The notes under the pieces: generated by a model
What the model was told of the DNA's origin: nothing
The model's database searches: none
The model's input: only the letters and a program-made list of their open reading frames with translations
Position numbers and translations under genes: made by a program
Origin: Candidatus Villigracilaceae bacterium
GTDB lineage: Bacteria; Chloroflexota; Anaerolineae; Anaerolineales; Villigracilaceae
Direction: 5' to 3'
DNA length: 64,000 nucleotides
Assembly (NCBI GenBank): GCA_026645935.1
Contig: JAPKMP010000007.1
Span: 1-64,000, forward strand
Shown: positions 1 to 7,443 of the stretch, piece by piece
How the letters are laid out: each line of letters begins with the position of its first letter
Numbering within the stretch: the stretch's first letter is position 1

Positions 1-46
1 CCAAGTCCAGCGCGATGCATTGGCATGGTTTCGTTTGGAGAAAGGC

Positions 47-176
47 GGCTAACAATGCGTGCAGCTGACGGTGGGTACGTGGCGCGTTTTTTGGCCTTTT
101 TCGCGGCTTTGAGTTTTTCCCGTTTCGACGGCGAGTCCACGCTCCCACCCACCGCAGCTAACGCCCACCGTTGAAG
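47..176. repeat. attC-like imperfect palindrome (site A)
   Basis: The site opens with GGCTAAC (47-53) and closes with GTTGAAG (170-176), resembling the RYYYAAC and GTTRRRY ends of integron attC sites, though not a perfect match. Inside, GCAGCTGACGGTGGG (61-75) pairs with CCCACCGCAGCT (148-159) except for one unpaired base on the left arm; attC sites characteristically have such an extrahelical base. The centre (76-147) is weakly paired. It precedes the first cassette-like gene. No integrase is visible, so it could also be another palindromic repeat family. Bases 177-370 hold nothing I can recognise. Confidence 0.5.
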
Positions 177-370
177 CTGTCGAATAAGTCCCTTTTCAAA
201 AATTATTTTTGAAAAGTGGGAGAGAATTCCTGAAAAGTGCCTGGTTTTTGATGTTCCACAAAACATTTATTCAATTTTGGAGCCATTTTCAGCCTGTTGT
301 GGGAGATTTTTTGGATCATTTTTCGAACCAGGGGTTTTTCGACAGTCTCGTTGGGCTGTTCTCGGCAAAA

Positions 371-399
371 TTGGCAATCACATAAAAATACAATACTAT
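371..399 (+). promoter_or_regulatory. Promoter with start codon almost at the transcription start
   Basis: TTGGCA (371-376), a 17-base spacer and TACTAT (394-399) make a reasonable sigma-70-type promoter. The ATG at 405 lies only five bases past the -10 box, so the transcript would be nearly or fully leaderless. No Shine-Dalgarno sequence is present, which fits. Confidence 0.5.
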
Positions 400-404
400 T
401 CTTA

Positions 405-1292
405 ATGGATACACTAACTTTTATCACACTAATCACTGCTCTAGCAACGCTTATAGGTGCAATAAGCCCTATTATCGTTGCATTCATTCAATCTGGCAGA
501 GACAAGCAACAAAAAAGCATCTTACTACCACCTGATGTAGTTTTAGAACCAAGAACGAAAATAAATTGGTTTGTCGTTTTGCTTTTTGCTGTTATAAGCG
601 GCATTGTAGGATATGGTGGAGCAAAAATATTTAAATCTAGCCCATCTTTATCCACTCTTATAACAAGCAATACTGAAACACCTGCATCAACTTCAATATT
701 AACAACTAAAACCCCTATTTCTAATAATCAAATACCCGAAACAGCCTCACAGGACTCATCGGTTTTGTTTGATGAAGATTTTGAGGATGAAAAAGCCCAA
801 AAAATATCTTATATTTCAGGGGAGTGGCAAATCATCACAGATGAAACAGGGAATAAAGTTTATGATATTGATAACTCAAAAGGCTCTGGCTACCCCAAAA
901 TAGAATTTGGTTCAAAAGACTGGAAAGATTATGAGACAAAGTTTAGGGTAAGATTTCTCGAAGGTAGTAATCGAGAGGCAATAGTTTACTTTAGGGGAAC
1001 AAATAATGGCGCATATGTCACTTCAGTAGGTTTAGCGTACACAACTATTAATTACACAATCAACAACAGTCCCTGGAAAGAAATGATTCTGCGTGAATAC
1101 GACATTGAAAAGAATTTTTGGTATTGGATAAGCATTGAAACTAAAGGCTCTGAAATAAAAATATCTATCAATGATTATGTAGTTATAAACACCGATGACA
1201 CCCTTTTTAATTCCGGATCGATAACTCTACAGGCAGGTCAACATACCCATATGCAACTTGATGATATACAAGTAACATCTATTGAAAAATAA
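405..1292 (+). CDS. Membrane-anchored protein with LamG/DUF1080-like beta-sandwich domain
   Basis: The 295-residue protein has two hydrophobic segments, at about residues 5-25 and 55-80. A Ser/Thr-rich stretch (about 90-125) follows, then a C-terminal domain of about 165 residues that begins with FDEDFED. Its alternating hydrophobic strands with Trp and Tyr look like the concanavalin/LamG or 3-keto-disaccharide hydrolase (DUF1080) fold. That fold often binds or cleaves glycans, but I see no decisive catalytic residues. The start at 405 is preferred because a promoter ends at 399 and an upstream extension would have no leader. The gene is strikingly A+T-rich compared with everything downstream, suggesting recent acquisition. 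It sits between two attC-like palindromes, as a cassette gene would. The function is unknown. Confidence 0.65.
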   Translation: MDTLTFITLITALATLIGAISPIIVAFIQSGRDKQQKSILLPPDVVLEPRTKINWFVVLLFAVISGIVGYGGAKIFKSSPSLSTLITSNTETPASTSILTTKTPISNNQIPETASQDSSVLFDEDFEDEKAQKISYISGEWQIITDETGNKVYDIDNSKGSGYPKIEFGSKDWKDYETKFRVRFLEGSNREAIVYFRGTNNGAYVTSVGLAYTTINYTINNSPWKEMILREYDIEKNFWYWISIETKGSEIKISINDYVVINTDDTLFNSGSITLQAGQHTHMQLDDIQVTSIEK

Positions 1293-1296
1293 AACA

Positions 1297-1451
1297 GCCC
1301 AACAAAGCGTGCACCTGACGCTGGGGATTCTGCGCACATCCCAAGCAGTTTCACACGCCTCTGCCTTTTTCTGGCTGGACGGCTTCGCCGTCCCCGCCCC
1401 AGCGCAGGTAACCCGTGAAGAGCACACGGGACGAGATGCAAACCGTTCGGC
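1297..1451. repeat. attC-like imperfect palindrome (site B)
   Basis: It begins with GCCCAAC (1297-1303), a perfect RYYYAAC, and may end at GTTCGGC (1445-1451), one base off the complement. GCACCTGACGCTGGGG (1311-1326) pairs with CCCCAGCGCAGGT (1397-1409) except for one unpaired left-arm base, the same arrangement as site A. A second small hairpin (GGACGGC, TTC, GCCGTCC) sits inside at about 1377-1394. The 155-bp length is at the long end for attC. It starts five bases after the preceding stop codon, the usual cassette spacing. Confidence 0.55.
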
Positions 1452-1488
1452 ATCGAAAGGCAATCATGCCCATAACACTTTACAAGGC

Positions 1489-2292
1489 TTGCTTGCTATC
1501 CAAGCTGCGTGGACTCTCATGGTAGCTGGTTGTGCAAGTAATCCCAATTCACGTAATACCACCGTATCAGGCACGGAAGTTAGCTACACGCTACAACATA
1601 GGAACAATCATCCTTTTGTCGTTTTTCAGGCTGGACTTGGCGACGGGCAAGATACATGGAAATCTTTAACTCCCGCCTTGAAGGACATCCCCACCTTCAC
1701 ATATGACCGACCTGGCTATGGATTAAGTGGTAAGGCACACTCTCCAAGAAACCCATGTGCGGTCGCCACTGAAATGCGCGATTTACTGCACCAAATTGGC
1801 TTACAGCCACCTTTCATCCTCGTTGGGCATTCCATTGGGGGTCTATATCAGTTCGTTTTCGCGCAAATGTATCCAGCCGAGGTCGCCAGCCTTGTACTGC
1901 TTGACCCCACGCATCCAAGGCACTGGCAGACCATGCTAATTGAAGCACCCCTTGCAGCAGCAACACTCAAGATATTAAGGTACATAGTTTTCAAGAAGGC
2001 TGCCCGACTCGAGTTTGACGAGCAAGAAACTTGCTTGAGCGCCTTGCCCAGCGGTTATGCACCGCAAAATGCCATCCTGCTGTTTAGCTCAGACTTCAAG
2101 GTCAATGCGCAGGGAACATTCGAAAGCATGATTCGGAATCTACGAAAGGATTGGTCTAAGCTCTTACCTATGGCTCAGTCCATAGAAGTGCCCGCTGTAG
2201 GTCACTACATTCACCTCGATCAACCTCAGTATGTTGCAAGTATAATCAAGCAAGTACATGCTGCGGCGATGCCTAACAAAGCATACACCTGA
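1489..2292 (+). CDS. Alpha/beta hydrolase, probable lipoprotein
   Basis: This is a 267-residue alpha/beta hydrolase-fold protein. The nucleophile elbow GHSIGG is near residue 107, YDRPGYG precedes it, a candidate acid lies in LLDPTHP, and the likely catalytic His is in AVGHYIH near the C-terminus. The N-terminus has a short hydrophobic stretch ending in a lipobox-like VAGC, so membrane anchoring outside the cell is plausible. The reading frame stays open upstream to 1282, but that part runs through the attC-like palindrome and reads as non-protein. I chose TTG 1489; ATG 1519 is an alternative that would lose most of the signal peptide. It resembles the hydrolase at 3677-4606 in motif layout. 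The substrate cannot be told. Confidence 0.65.
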   Translation: MLAIQAAWTLMVAGCASNPNSRNTTVSGTEVSYTLQHRNNHPFVVFQAGLGDGQDTWKSLTPALKDIPTFTYDRPGYGLSGKAHSPRNPCAVATEMRDLLHQIGLQPPFILVGHSIGGLYQFVFAQMYPAEVASLVLLDPTHPRHWQTMLIEAPLAAATLKILRYIVFKKAARLEFDEQETCLSALPSGYAPQNAILLFSSDFKVNAQGTFESMIRNLRKDWSKLLPMAQSIEVPAVGHYIHLDQPQYVASIIKQVHAAAMPNKAYT

Positions 2293-2467
2293 TCCTTCGA
2301 CAGGGTTTTGACAAGCTCAACCTACCAGCTCAGGACAGGCTGCTGGGGATGACAAGCGCCAACGCGCTTGCTCTGGGCGATCCAGTCAAATTGAACGGAC
2401 GGTGCTCGCTGGAAGCTCACTCGCCCGATCTGCGGTCATCCCCCTTCGGGGCACGAACCCATTAGGC
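2271..2467. repeat. attC-like palindrome (site C), degenerate, with embedded repeat
   Basis: GCCTAAC (2271-2277, a perfect RYYYAAC) faces ATTAGGC (2461-2467), which is its complement except for the outermost base. The internal pairing seen in sites A and B is much weaker here. The last codons of the upstream hydrolase lie inside the site. A second repeat is embedded at 2294-2343: it contains TCAGGACAGGCTG, which recurs at about 4655. The site is 197 bp long, so either it has picked up an insertion or it is a decayed site. Confidence 0.4.
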
Positions 2468-2522
2468 GTTTCCTTGATATGTTGTAACATCCAATAATTT
2501 CTATCCATAAGGAAATCCAAAT

Positions 2523-3500
2523 ATGAAACAGCATAAAATCCTATATCTCTCGCAATCTGATGTAGTTTCTGTCAACTTGGGAATGGCAGAAATTATTCAA
2601 CTACTTGAGAGAGCGTTTGATGAAAAAGGGCACGGCCGCGTTGAAATGCCGCCCAAACCGGGTATCCACCCTGGTGAGGGAGATAACTTCATCCATGCGA
2701 TGCCCGCTTATATCCCGGCGCTCAATTCAGCAGGCATGAAATGGGTCAGCGGTTTTCCTGAGAACGCAAAAAAAGGGCTGCCATATATCACAGGTTTGCT
2801 CATTCTCAACGACCCGGAAACCGGGATCCCGTTGGCCGTCATGGATTGCGAATGGATCACTGCCATGCGGACAGCAGCCGCTTCGGCGGTCGCGGCGAAA
2901 ATACTAGCGCGACCCTCATCTGCCAAACTAGGTATTTTGGGTTGCGGCGTGCAAGGCATAACGAACACCGAGGCACTAAACGTATCTTTCCCCCTCGAGG
3001 AAGTTCTTGCCTACGATGTACGCCCCGAGGCTGTTAATAACTTTACTCAAACCGTGCGGGAAAAATTGGGACTTAAAGTAACCCCTGTGCAATCACCCCA
3101 GGAAGCGGTGACTGGCTGTGACCTGGTTGTGACAGCAGGTCCGATACTAAAAAAACCGCACAAAACCATCAAGCCGGGATGGTTCGACAAAGGCGCCTTT
3201 GCGTCGCTTGTAGATTTCGATTCCTATTGGGACCCTGCGGCGATGAAAGATGCAGATAAATTCTGCACTGATGATCGGAAGCAATTTGAATATTACAAGA
3301 GTGTTGGTTATTTTCAGGATGTGCCACCCATCCATGCCGACCTGGGTGAATTGGTAGCCAGGATGAAGCCTGGTCGTGAATCACCAGATGAACGAACAAT
3401 CGCATGCAATCTTGGTGTGGCTCTGGATGATATGGCGGTAGCACCGACAATTTATCACCGGGCGATGGAAATTGGAATTGGCACCTGGTTGCCTCTCTAA
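2523..3500 (+). CDS. Ornithine cyclodeaminase / mu-crystallin family protein
   Basis: The 325-residue length and layout are typical of the ornithine cyclodeaminase/mu-crystallin family, which are NAD(P)-dependent enzymes. Some convert ornithine to proline with release of ammonia; others act as alanine dehydrogenase, ketimine reductase or opine-type synthases. An N-terminal substrate region contains EMPPKPGIHPG and an AGMKWVSGFPEN stretch. A Rossmann core has LGILGCGVQG at about residue 139, followed by acidic residues in YDVRPEA. A GGA Shine-Dalgarno sits just upstream of the ATG. It lies between attC-like sites, so cassette acquisition is possible. The window also encodes ornithine aminotransferase, ornithine carbamoyltransferase and alanine dehydrogenase, so the substrate could be ornithine or a related amino acid. 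Confidence 0.85.
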   Translation: MKQHKILYLSQSDVVSVNLGMAEIIQLLERAFDEKGHGRVEMPPKPGIHPGEGDNFIHAMPAYIPALNSAGMKWVSGFPENAKKGLPYITGLLILNDPETGIPLAVMDCEWITAMRTAAASAVAAKILARPSSAKLGILGCGVQGITNTEALNVSFPLEEVLAYDVRPEAVNNFTQTVREKLGLKVTPVQSPQEAVTGCDLVVTAGPILKKPHKTIKPGWFDKGAFASLVDFDSYWDPAAMKDADKFCTDDRKQFEYYKSVGYFQDVPPIHADLGELVARMKPGRESPDERTIACNLGVALDDMAVAPTIYHRAMEIGIGTWLPL

Positions 3501-3505
3501 GAACC

Positions 3506-3652
3506 GGCTAACAAAGCGTTCCCCCATCGTCCTCGGGGACGGCACGCTTCGCATCCCGCTCCCAGGCGGAGTCAACGTCCTCCTGGTTGTCGATCCCGTC
3601 GAGGGGCTCGGAGACGAGACGCCCGCCGCTGGCACGCCATCCGAAATGTTAT
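3506..3652. repeat. attC-like sequence (site D), weak
   Basis: GGCTAACAAAGCGT at 3506-3519 closely matches the left end of sites A and B and starts six bases after the stop codon of the preceding gene. A GTTATCT at 3648-3654 could be the right end. The inner arms do not pair well over their full length, although the region is rich in short GGGG/CCCC inversions. I include it because its position fits a cassette array; on its own it would not be convincing. Confidence 0.35.
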
Positions 3653-3676
3653 CTCCTTTTTAGGGAATCGATTCTA

Positions 3677-4606
3677 ATGAGTCAAAATTCCCATCCTCCA
3701 ATCGGCAAATTGATAAACATAGGCAGCCATCAGTTACATCTATATTCCATTGGCGAAGGAAACCCCTCGGTAATATTTGAATCTGGCGGCGCAAGTTGGT
3801 CGCTGGATTGGAACATGGTTCAAACCGAAGTGGCAAAGTTCACCAATGCATGTTCGTATGACCGCGCAGGGTTTGGTTGGAGCGACCCTGGACCCACTCC
3901 CCGTACAAGCGAACAAATCGTTACAGAATTACATACTTTGTTGACAAAGGCGGAGATCAAAAAACCATACATTCTTGTTGGCGCGTCTTATGGTGGTCAT
4001 ACTGTCCGACTTTTTGCCAAAAAATATCCTGAGGAAGTGGCTGGCGTTATTTTGCTTGACGCGAGACACGAAGCCATCAACTCAAAAATGCCCCCGGCAT
4101 GGAAAAAACTCGAAGCGTCTGGCAAGGGAATGTATCGGTTCATGCTGCTGGCATCACGATTAGGTTTGCTAAATGTGCTGGGCAAATTAATGGGAGAAAA
4201 AGCCGCGCCGCCAATAGTGATGAAAACACCATCTGAAATACGAACTACATATCTTGAAGTTGGATTCCAGCCCAAATATTTTCAAAGCAATCTTGATGAA
4301 TTAGCCGCAAGCAGGGAGAGTGATAAGCAACTAAGCGTATCTGGCTCGTTGGGAAATATTCCGCTAATCGTTTTACGGCATGGTATCCCTGATTTGTTTG
4401 CTGGTATGCCAGTCGAACAAGCAAAACAGGCTGAAATAGTTTGGCAGGAATTACAAGCGGAATTAGCAAACCTCTCGTCAAACAGTCAAATGATCGTTGC
4501 TGAAAAAAGCGGCCATGGAATACAAATTGACCAACCAAGATTAGTGGTTGACGCTGTTCTTCAAATGGTTGAATCTGTTCGCAGAGTATCAACTTCAACA
4601 AAATAA
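3677..4606 (+). CDS. Alpha/beta hydrolase
   Basis: This 309-residue alpha/beta hydrolase has an HGxP-free variant of the oxyanion region (FESGGASWS), then YDRAGFGWSDPG, a nucleophile elbow GASYGG near residue 107, LLDARH after strand 6 and a His in EKSGHGIQ near the C-terminus. No signal peptide is seen. The frame extends upstream to 3587, but that portion overlaps the palindromic site D and is unlikely to be translated. ATG 3677 follows an AGGGAATCG stretch that can act as a weak ribosome site. The motif order matches the hydrolase at 1489-2292, so the two may be distant paralogues in the same cassette-like array. Specificity is unknown. Confidence 0.75.
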   Translation: MSQNSHPPIGKLINIGSHQLHLYSIGEGNPSVIFESGGASWSLDWNMVQTEVAKFTNACSYDRAGFGWSDPGPTPRTSEQIVTELHTLLTKAEIKKPYILVGASYGGHTVRLFAKKYPEEVAGVILLDARHEAINSKMPPAWKKLEASGKGMYRFMLLASRLGLLNVLGKLMGEKAAPPIVMKTPSEIRTTYLEVGFQPKYFQSNLDELAASRESDKQLSVSGSLGNIPLIVLRHGIPDLFAGMPVEQAKQAEIVWQELQAELANLSSNSQMIVAEKSGHGIQIDQPRLVVDAVLQMVESVRRVSTSTK

Positions 4607-4755
4607 AGCGGGCTTGCACAGGTCGCGGCAGCCCTTCAACCCGCCATTGTCAGTCAGGACAGGCTGTCGTGAAAAATCAAAGCAGGTGAACTCCTTTATT
4701 TCATTTTCAATCGCCAACCGTGAGAAATCCTTGGTGGTACGAACCAAGCATAATC

Positions 4756-4784
4756 TTGACATTCTGATAACCATGCCGTAAAAT
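4756..4784 (+). promoter_or_regulatory. Promoter of the FadR-type regulator gene
   Basis: TTGACA (4756-4761), a 17-base spacer and TAAAAT (4779-4784) form a near-consensus sigma-70-type promoter. Its -10 box overlaps the left edge of the 25-bp palindrome, so a bound repressor would block RNA polymerase. Transcription would start near 4791, giving a leader of about 19 bases made almost wholly of operator sequence. Confidence 0.75.
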
Positions 4785-4807
4785 ACGATTAATCGGATTA
4801 ATCGTAT
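4783..4807. promoter_or_regulatory. 25-bp perfect palindrome, probable operator of the GntR/FadR regulator
   Basis: ATACGATTAATC (4783-4794) and GATTAATCGTAT (4796-4807) are perfect inverted repeats around a single central G. The palindrome covers the end of the -10 box, the expected transcription start and the space up to two bases before the ATG at 4810. GntR/FadR dimers bind palindromes of this kind, so autoregulation is the natural reading; control of korAB by read-through follows from the 22-base gap downstream. No clear Shine-Dalgarno fits in this short leader. Confidence 0.7.
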
Positions 4808-4809
4808 AT

Positions 4810-5490
4810 ATGCTACGTGACCGTGTTTCCCCCAACATTTCTGAATTTCTAAAATATCTGGCCGCTCATCCTGAAGCGGAAGCCAGCCTGCCCCCTCTCG
4901 TGGAGTTGAGTCGTGAACTGGGTGTTGGCGTTGCCGCTTTGCGGGAACAGCTCGAAGTGGCCCGCGCGCTTGGGCTGGTGGAGGTCAAGCCGAGGACGGG
5001 AATGAGGCGCAAGCCTTATAACTTCGCCCCTGCCGTCCTGAAAAGCCTGGATTATGCCATCGCGCTCAATAAGGATCATTTCATGGCATTCGCCGACCTG
5101 CGACAGCACATCGAACTCGCATATTGGCACCAGGCTGTCAGGTCCTTGACGCCCGATGACCACAAACATTTGCACGACCTCGTCGGGCGCGCCTGGGAAA
5201 AACTGCGCGGCACGCCTCCGGAAATCCCCCACCCCGAGCACCGCGAATTACATTTAACCATCTACCTGCGGTTGGGAAATCCGTTCGTAACCGGCATATT
5301 GCAATCGTATTGGGACGCCTATGAAACCGTGGGCTTGAACTACTTCACCGATTACGACTATCTAACCCAGGTCTGGAATTATCATCAAAGGATGGTCGAC
5401 GCCATCTGCGCCAACGATGTCGACGGCGGTTTCAAAGCCCTCAGCGAACATACCGACCTGATTCACCAATTGATTTCATCGTCGCAATGA
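4810..5490 (+). CDS. GntR-family (FadR/FCD type) transcriptional regulator
   Basis: The 226-residue protein has an N-terminal winged helix (residues about 5-65, with LVELSRELGVGVAALREQLEVARALGLVEV as helix-turn-helix and wing, here split by eye) and an all-alpha ligand domain (about 75-220). The family uses a metal-coordinating His-rich FCD pocket that senses organic acids. Possible metal ligands are the His residues in DLRQHIELAY, HRELH and SEHTDL. It is transcribed from a promoter buried in a 25-bp palindrome and lies 22 bases upstream of korA. The simplest inference is that it controls itself and the 2-oxoacid oxidoreductase, with a 2-oxoacid or related carboxylate as effector. That effector is not shown by the sequence. 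Confidence 0.85.
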   Translation: MLRDRVSPNISEFLKYLAAHPEAEASLPPLVELSRELGVGVAALREQLEVARALGLVEVKPRTGMRRKPYNFAPAVLKSLDYAIALNKDHFMAFADLRQHIELAYWHQAVRSLTPDDHKHLHDLVGRAWEKLRGTPPEIPHPEHRELHLTIYLRLGNPFVTGILQSYWDAYETVGLNYFTDYDYLTQVWNYHQRMVDAICANDVDGGFKALSEHTDLIHQLISSSQ

Positions 5491-5512
5491 CGAATAACTT
5501 TCGAGGAGTTCC

Positions 5513-7405
5513 ATGAACAAGATAGTGAACGATTTTTCGATCACGGTCGGCACCAAGAACGGTTCCGGTAGTTCGACCGCCAACAACACCATCTTGCGAG
5601 CCATCTTCAAGATGGGTATCCCCGTTTCGGGCAAGAACCTGTTCCCCTCCAACATTCAAGGTCTGCCCACGTGGTACACAATCCGTGTGAACAGGGATGG
5701 ATTCATCGCCCGCCAGGAAAAAAGCGACATCGTGATTGCGATCAACCCGGATTCGTTCGCAAAGGACCTCGCCTCGGTCACGCCGGGCGGAGCTTTTTTC
5801 TACGCCGACGATATCAAACAGCCAATCGAGCGTGTCGATATCGCCATCTACCCGATGCCGATCAAGTCCATCGTCAAGAACGACCCGAATGTGCCGAGCG
5901 ATTTCCGCGAACTGGTGGGCAACATGGTCTATGTCGGCGTGCTGGCGCAAATGATCGCCATGGACCTGGAGACCGTCAAAGCCGCGCTCACCTTCCATTT
6001 CAAAGGCAAACAAAAGCCGATCGACATGAACTTCAATGCGGTGAGGGCTGGCGCGGAGTGGGCGGCGGCAAATCTCGAAAAGAAGGATCCATACCAGCTC
6101 GAAGCGATGGACAAGACCGAAGGCTTGATCATGGCGGATGGCAACACCGCCGCCGCCATCGGCTCGATCTTCGGCGGAATCCAGTTTGCGGCGTGGTATC
6201 CGATCACGCCCGCCTCTTCCCTCGCCGAATCGTTGAACGATTTCCTGCCCATCCTGCGCAAACGCGATGACGGAAAACACACCTATGCAGTCGTGCAGGC
6301 GGAAGACGAACTCGCGGCTCTCGGCATGACGGTCGGCGCGGGCTGGTCCGGTTTGCGTGCGATGACCTCCACGTCCGGTCCGGGTCTTTCGTTGATGACG
6401 GAGTTCGCCGGTCTCGCCTATTACGCCGAGGTCCCAGTCGTGGTGTGGGATGTGCAGCGCATCGGTCCTTCCACCGGTCTGCCGACGCGCACCTCACAGG
6501 GCGACCTGACCTTTACGGCGTTCATCGGTCACGGAGATTCGCATTCGGTGATCCTTTTGCCAGGCGATGTGTACGAATGTTTTGAATTCGGCTGGAAGTC
6601 CTTCGACATCGCCGAACGCCTCCAGACTCCCGTCTTCGTGCTCAGCGACCTCGACATGGGCATGAACCAATGGATGAGCAAACCGTTCCAATATCCAGAC
6701 ATTCCGATGGACCGCGGGAAAATCCTTTGGGAAAAGGATGTGGAAGAGCTCAAAGGCAATTGGGGACGATACCGTGATGTGGATGGTGACGCCATCCCAT
6801 ATCGCACCATCCCCGGCAGCACGCATCCCCTGGGTTCGTATTTCACGCGCGGGACCGGTCACGATGAGAACGCGAGATATACGGAGGACTCGGAGACCTA
6901 TGTCCGCAACATGGAACGTCTCGCCCGTAAACAGCAAACGGCGAAGCAGTACGTCCCTGCGCCGATCCTGCGCGAGACGAAAGGCGCGACGATTGGAATC
7001 CTTGCCTATGGCTCGACCGAGAACGCCATTCTCGAAGCGCAAGATAAATTAGACAGGGAACACGGCATCAAATCCGATTTCATGCGCCTGCGCGCGATCC
7101 CATTCACAAAGGAAGTGGATGCCTTCATCGAAAAGCACGACCAGATCTTTGTGGTCGAAATGAACCGCGACGGGCAGATGCAGCAGATCCTTTACACGGA
7201 ATATCCGCAATTCGCAACCAGGTTCAGGTCTGTCGCATATCAGGATGGTCTGCCCGCGGCGGCGAAGTGGGTCCGCGAGGGAATTCTGGCGAAGTACGAG
7301 TCGGTGGGCGGTAAAAAACCTAACGCGAAGAAAACTGTTGCGAAGGCGAAAGCGGCTCCGGCTGGAAAGGCGGCGGTGAAAAAATCCGCCGGCAGGACGA
7401 AGTGA
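5513..7405 (+). CDS. korA: 2-oxoacid:ferredoxin oxidoreductase, gamma-alpha fused subunit
   Basis: The first 190 residues match the gamma (catalytic cap) domain of the oxoacid:acceptor oxidoreductase family, including GSGSSTANN and GKNLFPSNIQGLPTWY. Residues about 200-600 are the alpha subunit with the pyrimidine-binding domain (AAIGSIFGGIQFAAWYPITPASSL is its start, split here) and the transketolase C-terminal-like domain. With the beta subunit at 7444 it should oxidatively decarboxylate a 2-oxoacid, probably 2-oxoglutarate, to the CoA thioester while reducing ferredoxin. The pyruvate enzyme is a less likely alternative. An AGGAG site precedes the ATG. Unusually, the last 30 residues are a Lys/Ala-rich tail (KTVAKAKAAPAGKAAVKK) not needed for catalysis. 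Confidence 0.88.
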   Translation: MNKIVNDFSITVGTKNGSGSSTANNTILRAIFKMGIPVSGKNLFPSNIQGLPTWYTIRVNRDGFIARQEKSDIVIAINPDSFAKDLASVTPGGAFFYADDIKQPIERVDIAIYPMPIKSIVKNDPNVPSDFRELVGNMVYVGVLAQMIAMDLETVKAALTFHFKGKQKPIDMNFNAVRAGAEWAAANLEKKDPYQLEAMDKTEGLIMADGNTAAAIGSIFGGIQFAAWYPITPASSLAESLNDFLPILRKRDDGKHTYAVVQAEDELAALGMTVGAGWSGLRAMTSTSGPGLSLMTEFAGLAYYAEVPVVVWDVQRIGPSTGLPTRTSQGDLTFTAFIGHGDSHSVILLPGDVYECFEFGWKSFDIAERLQTPVFVLSDLDMGMNQWMSKPFQYPDIPMDRGKILWEKDVEELKGNWGRYRDVDGDAIPYRTIPGSTHPLGSYFTRGTGHDENARYTEDSETYVRNMERLARKQQTAKQYVPAPILRETKGATIGILAYGSTENAILEAQDKLDREHGIKSDFMRLRAIPFTKEVDAFIEKHDQIFVVEMNRDGQMQQILYTEYPQFATRFRSVAYQDGLPAAAKWVREGILAKYESVGGKKPNAKKTVAKAKAAPAGKAAVKKSAGRTK

Positions 7406-7443
7406 AAGTAGTTATTGGTGACGATGAAAAGGAGTAAAAGACA

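Noticed and set aside
1282-1488. N-terminal extension of the hydrolase at 1489
   Set aside because: It runs through the attC-like palindrome, and its translation is not protein-like. The lipoprotein signal begins later.
2271-2522. Possible tRNA or small RNA in the gap before the cyclodeaminase gene
   Set aside because: There is no cloverleaf or TTCGA-type loop; the gap is explained by site C and an embedded repeat.
4548-4781. Small frame bridging the end of the second hydrolase and the FadR promoter
   Set aside because: It overlaps a supported gene, crosses the promoter and shows no protein-like features.
5441-6280. Minus-strand open frame opposite the korA start
   Set aside because: It covers the end of the FadR-type gene and the start of korA, both strongly supported, and lacks motifs or a ribosome site.
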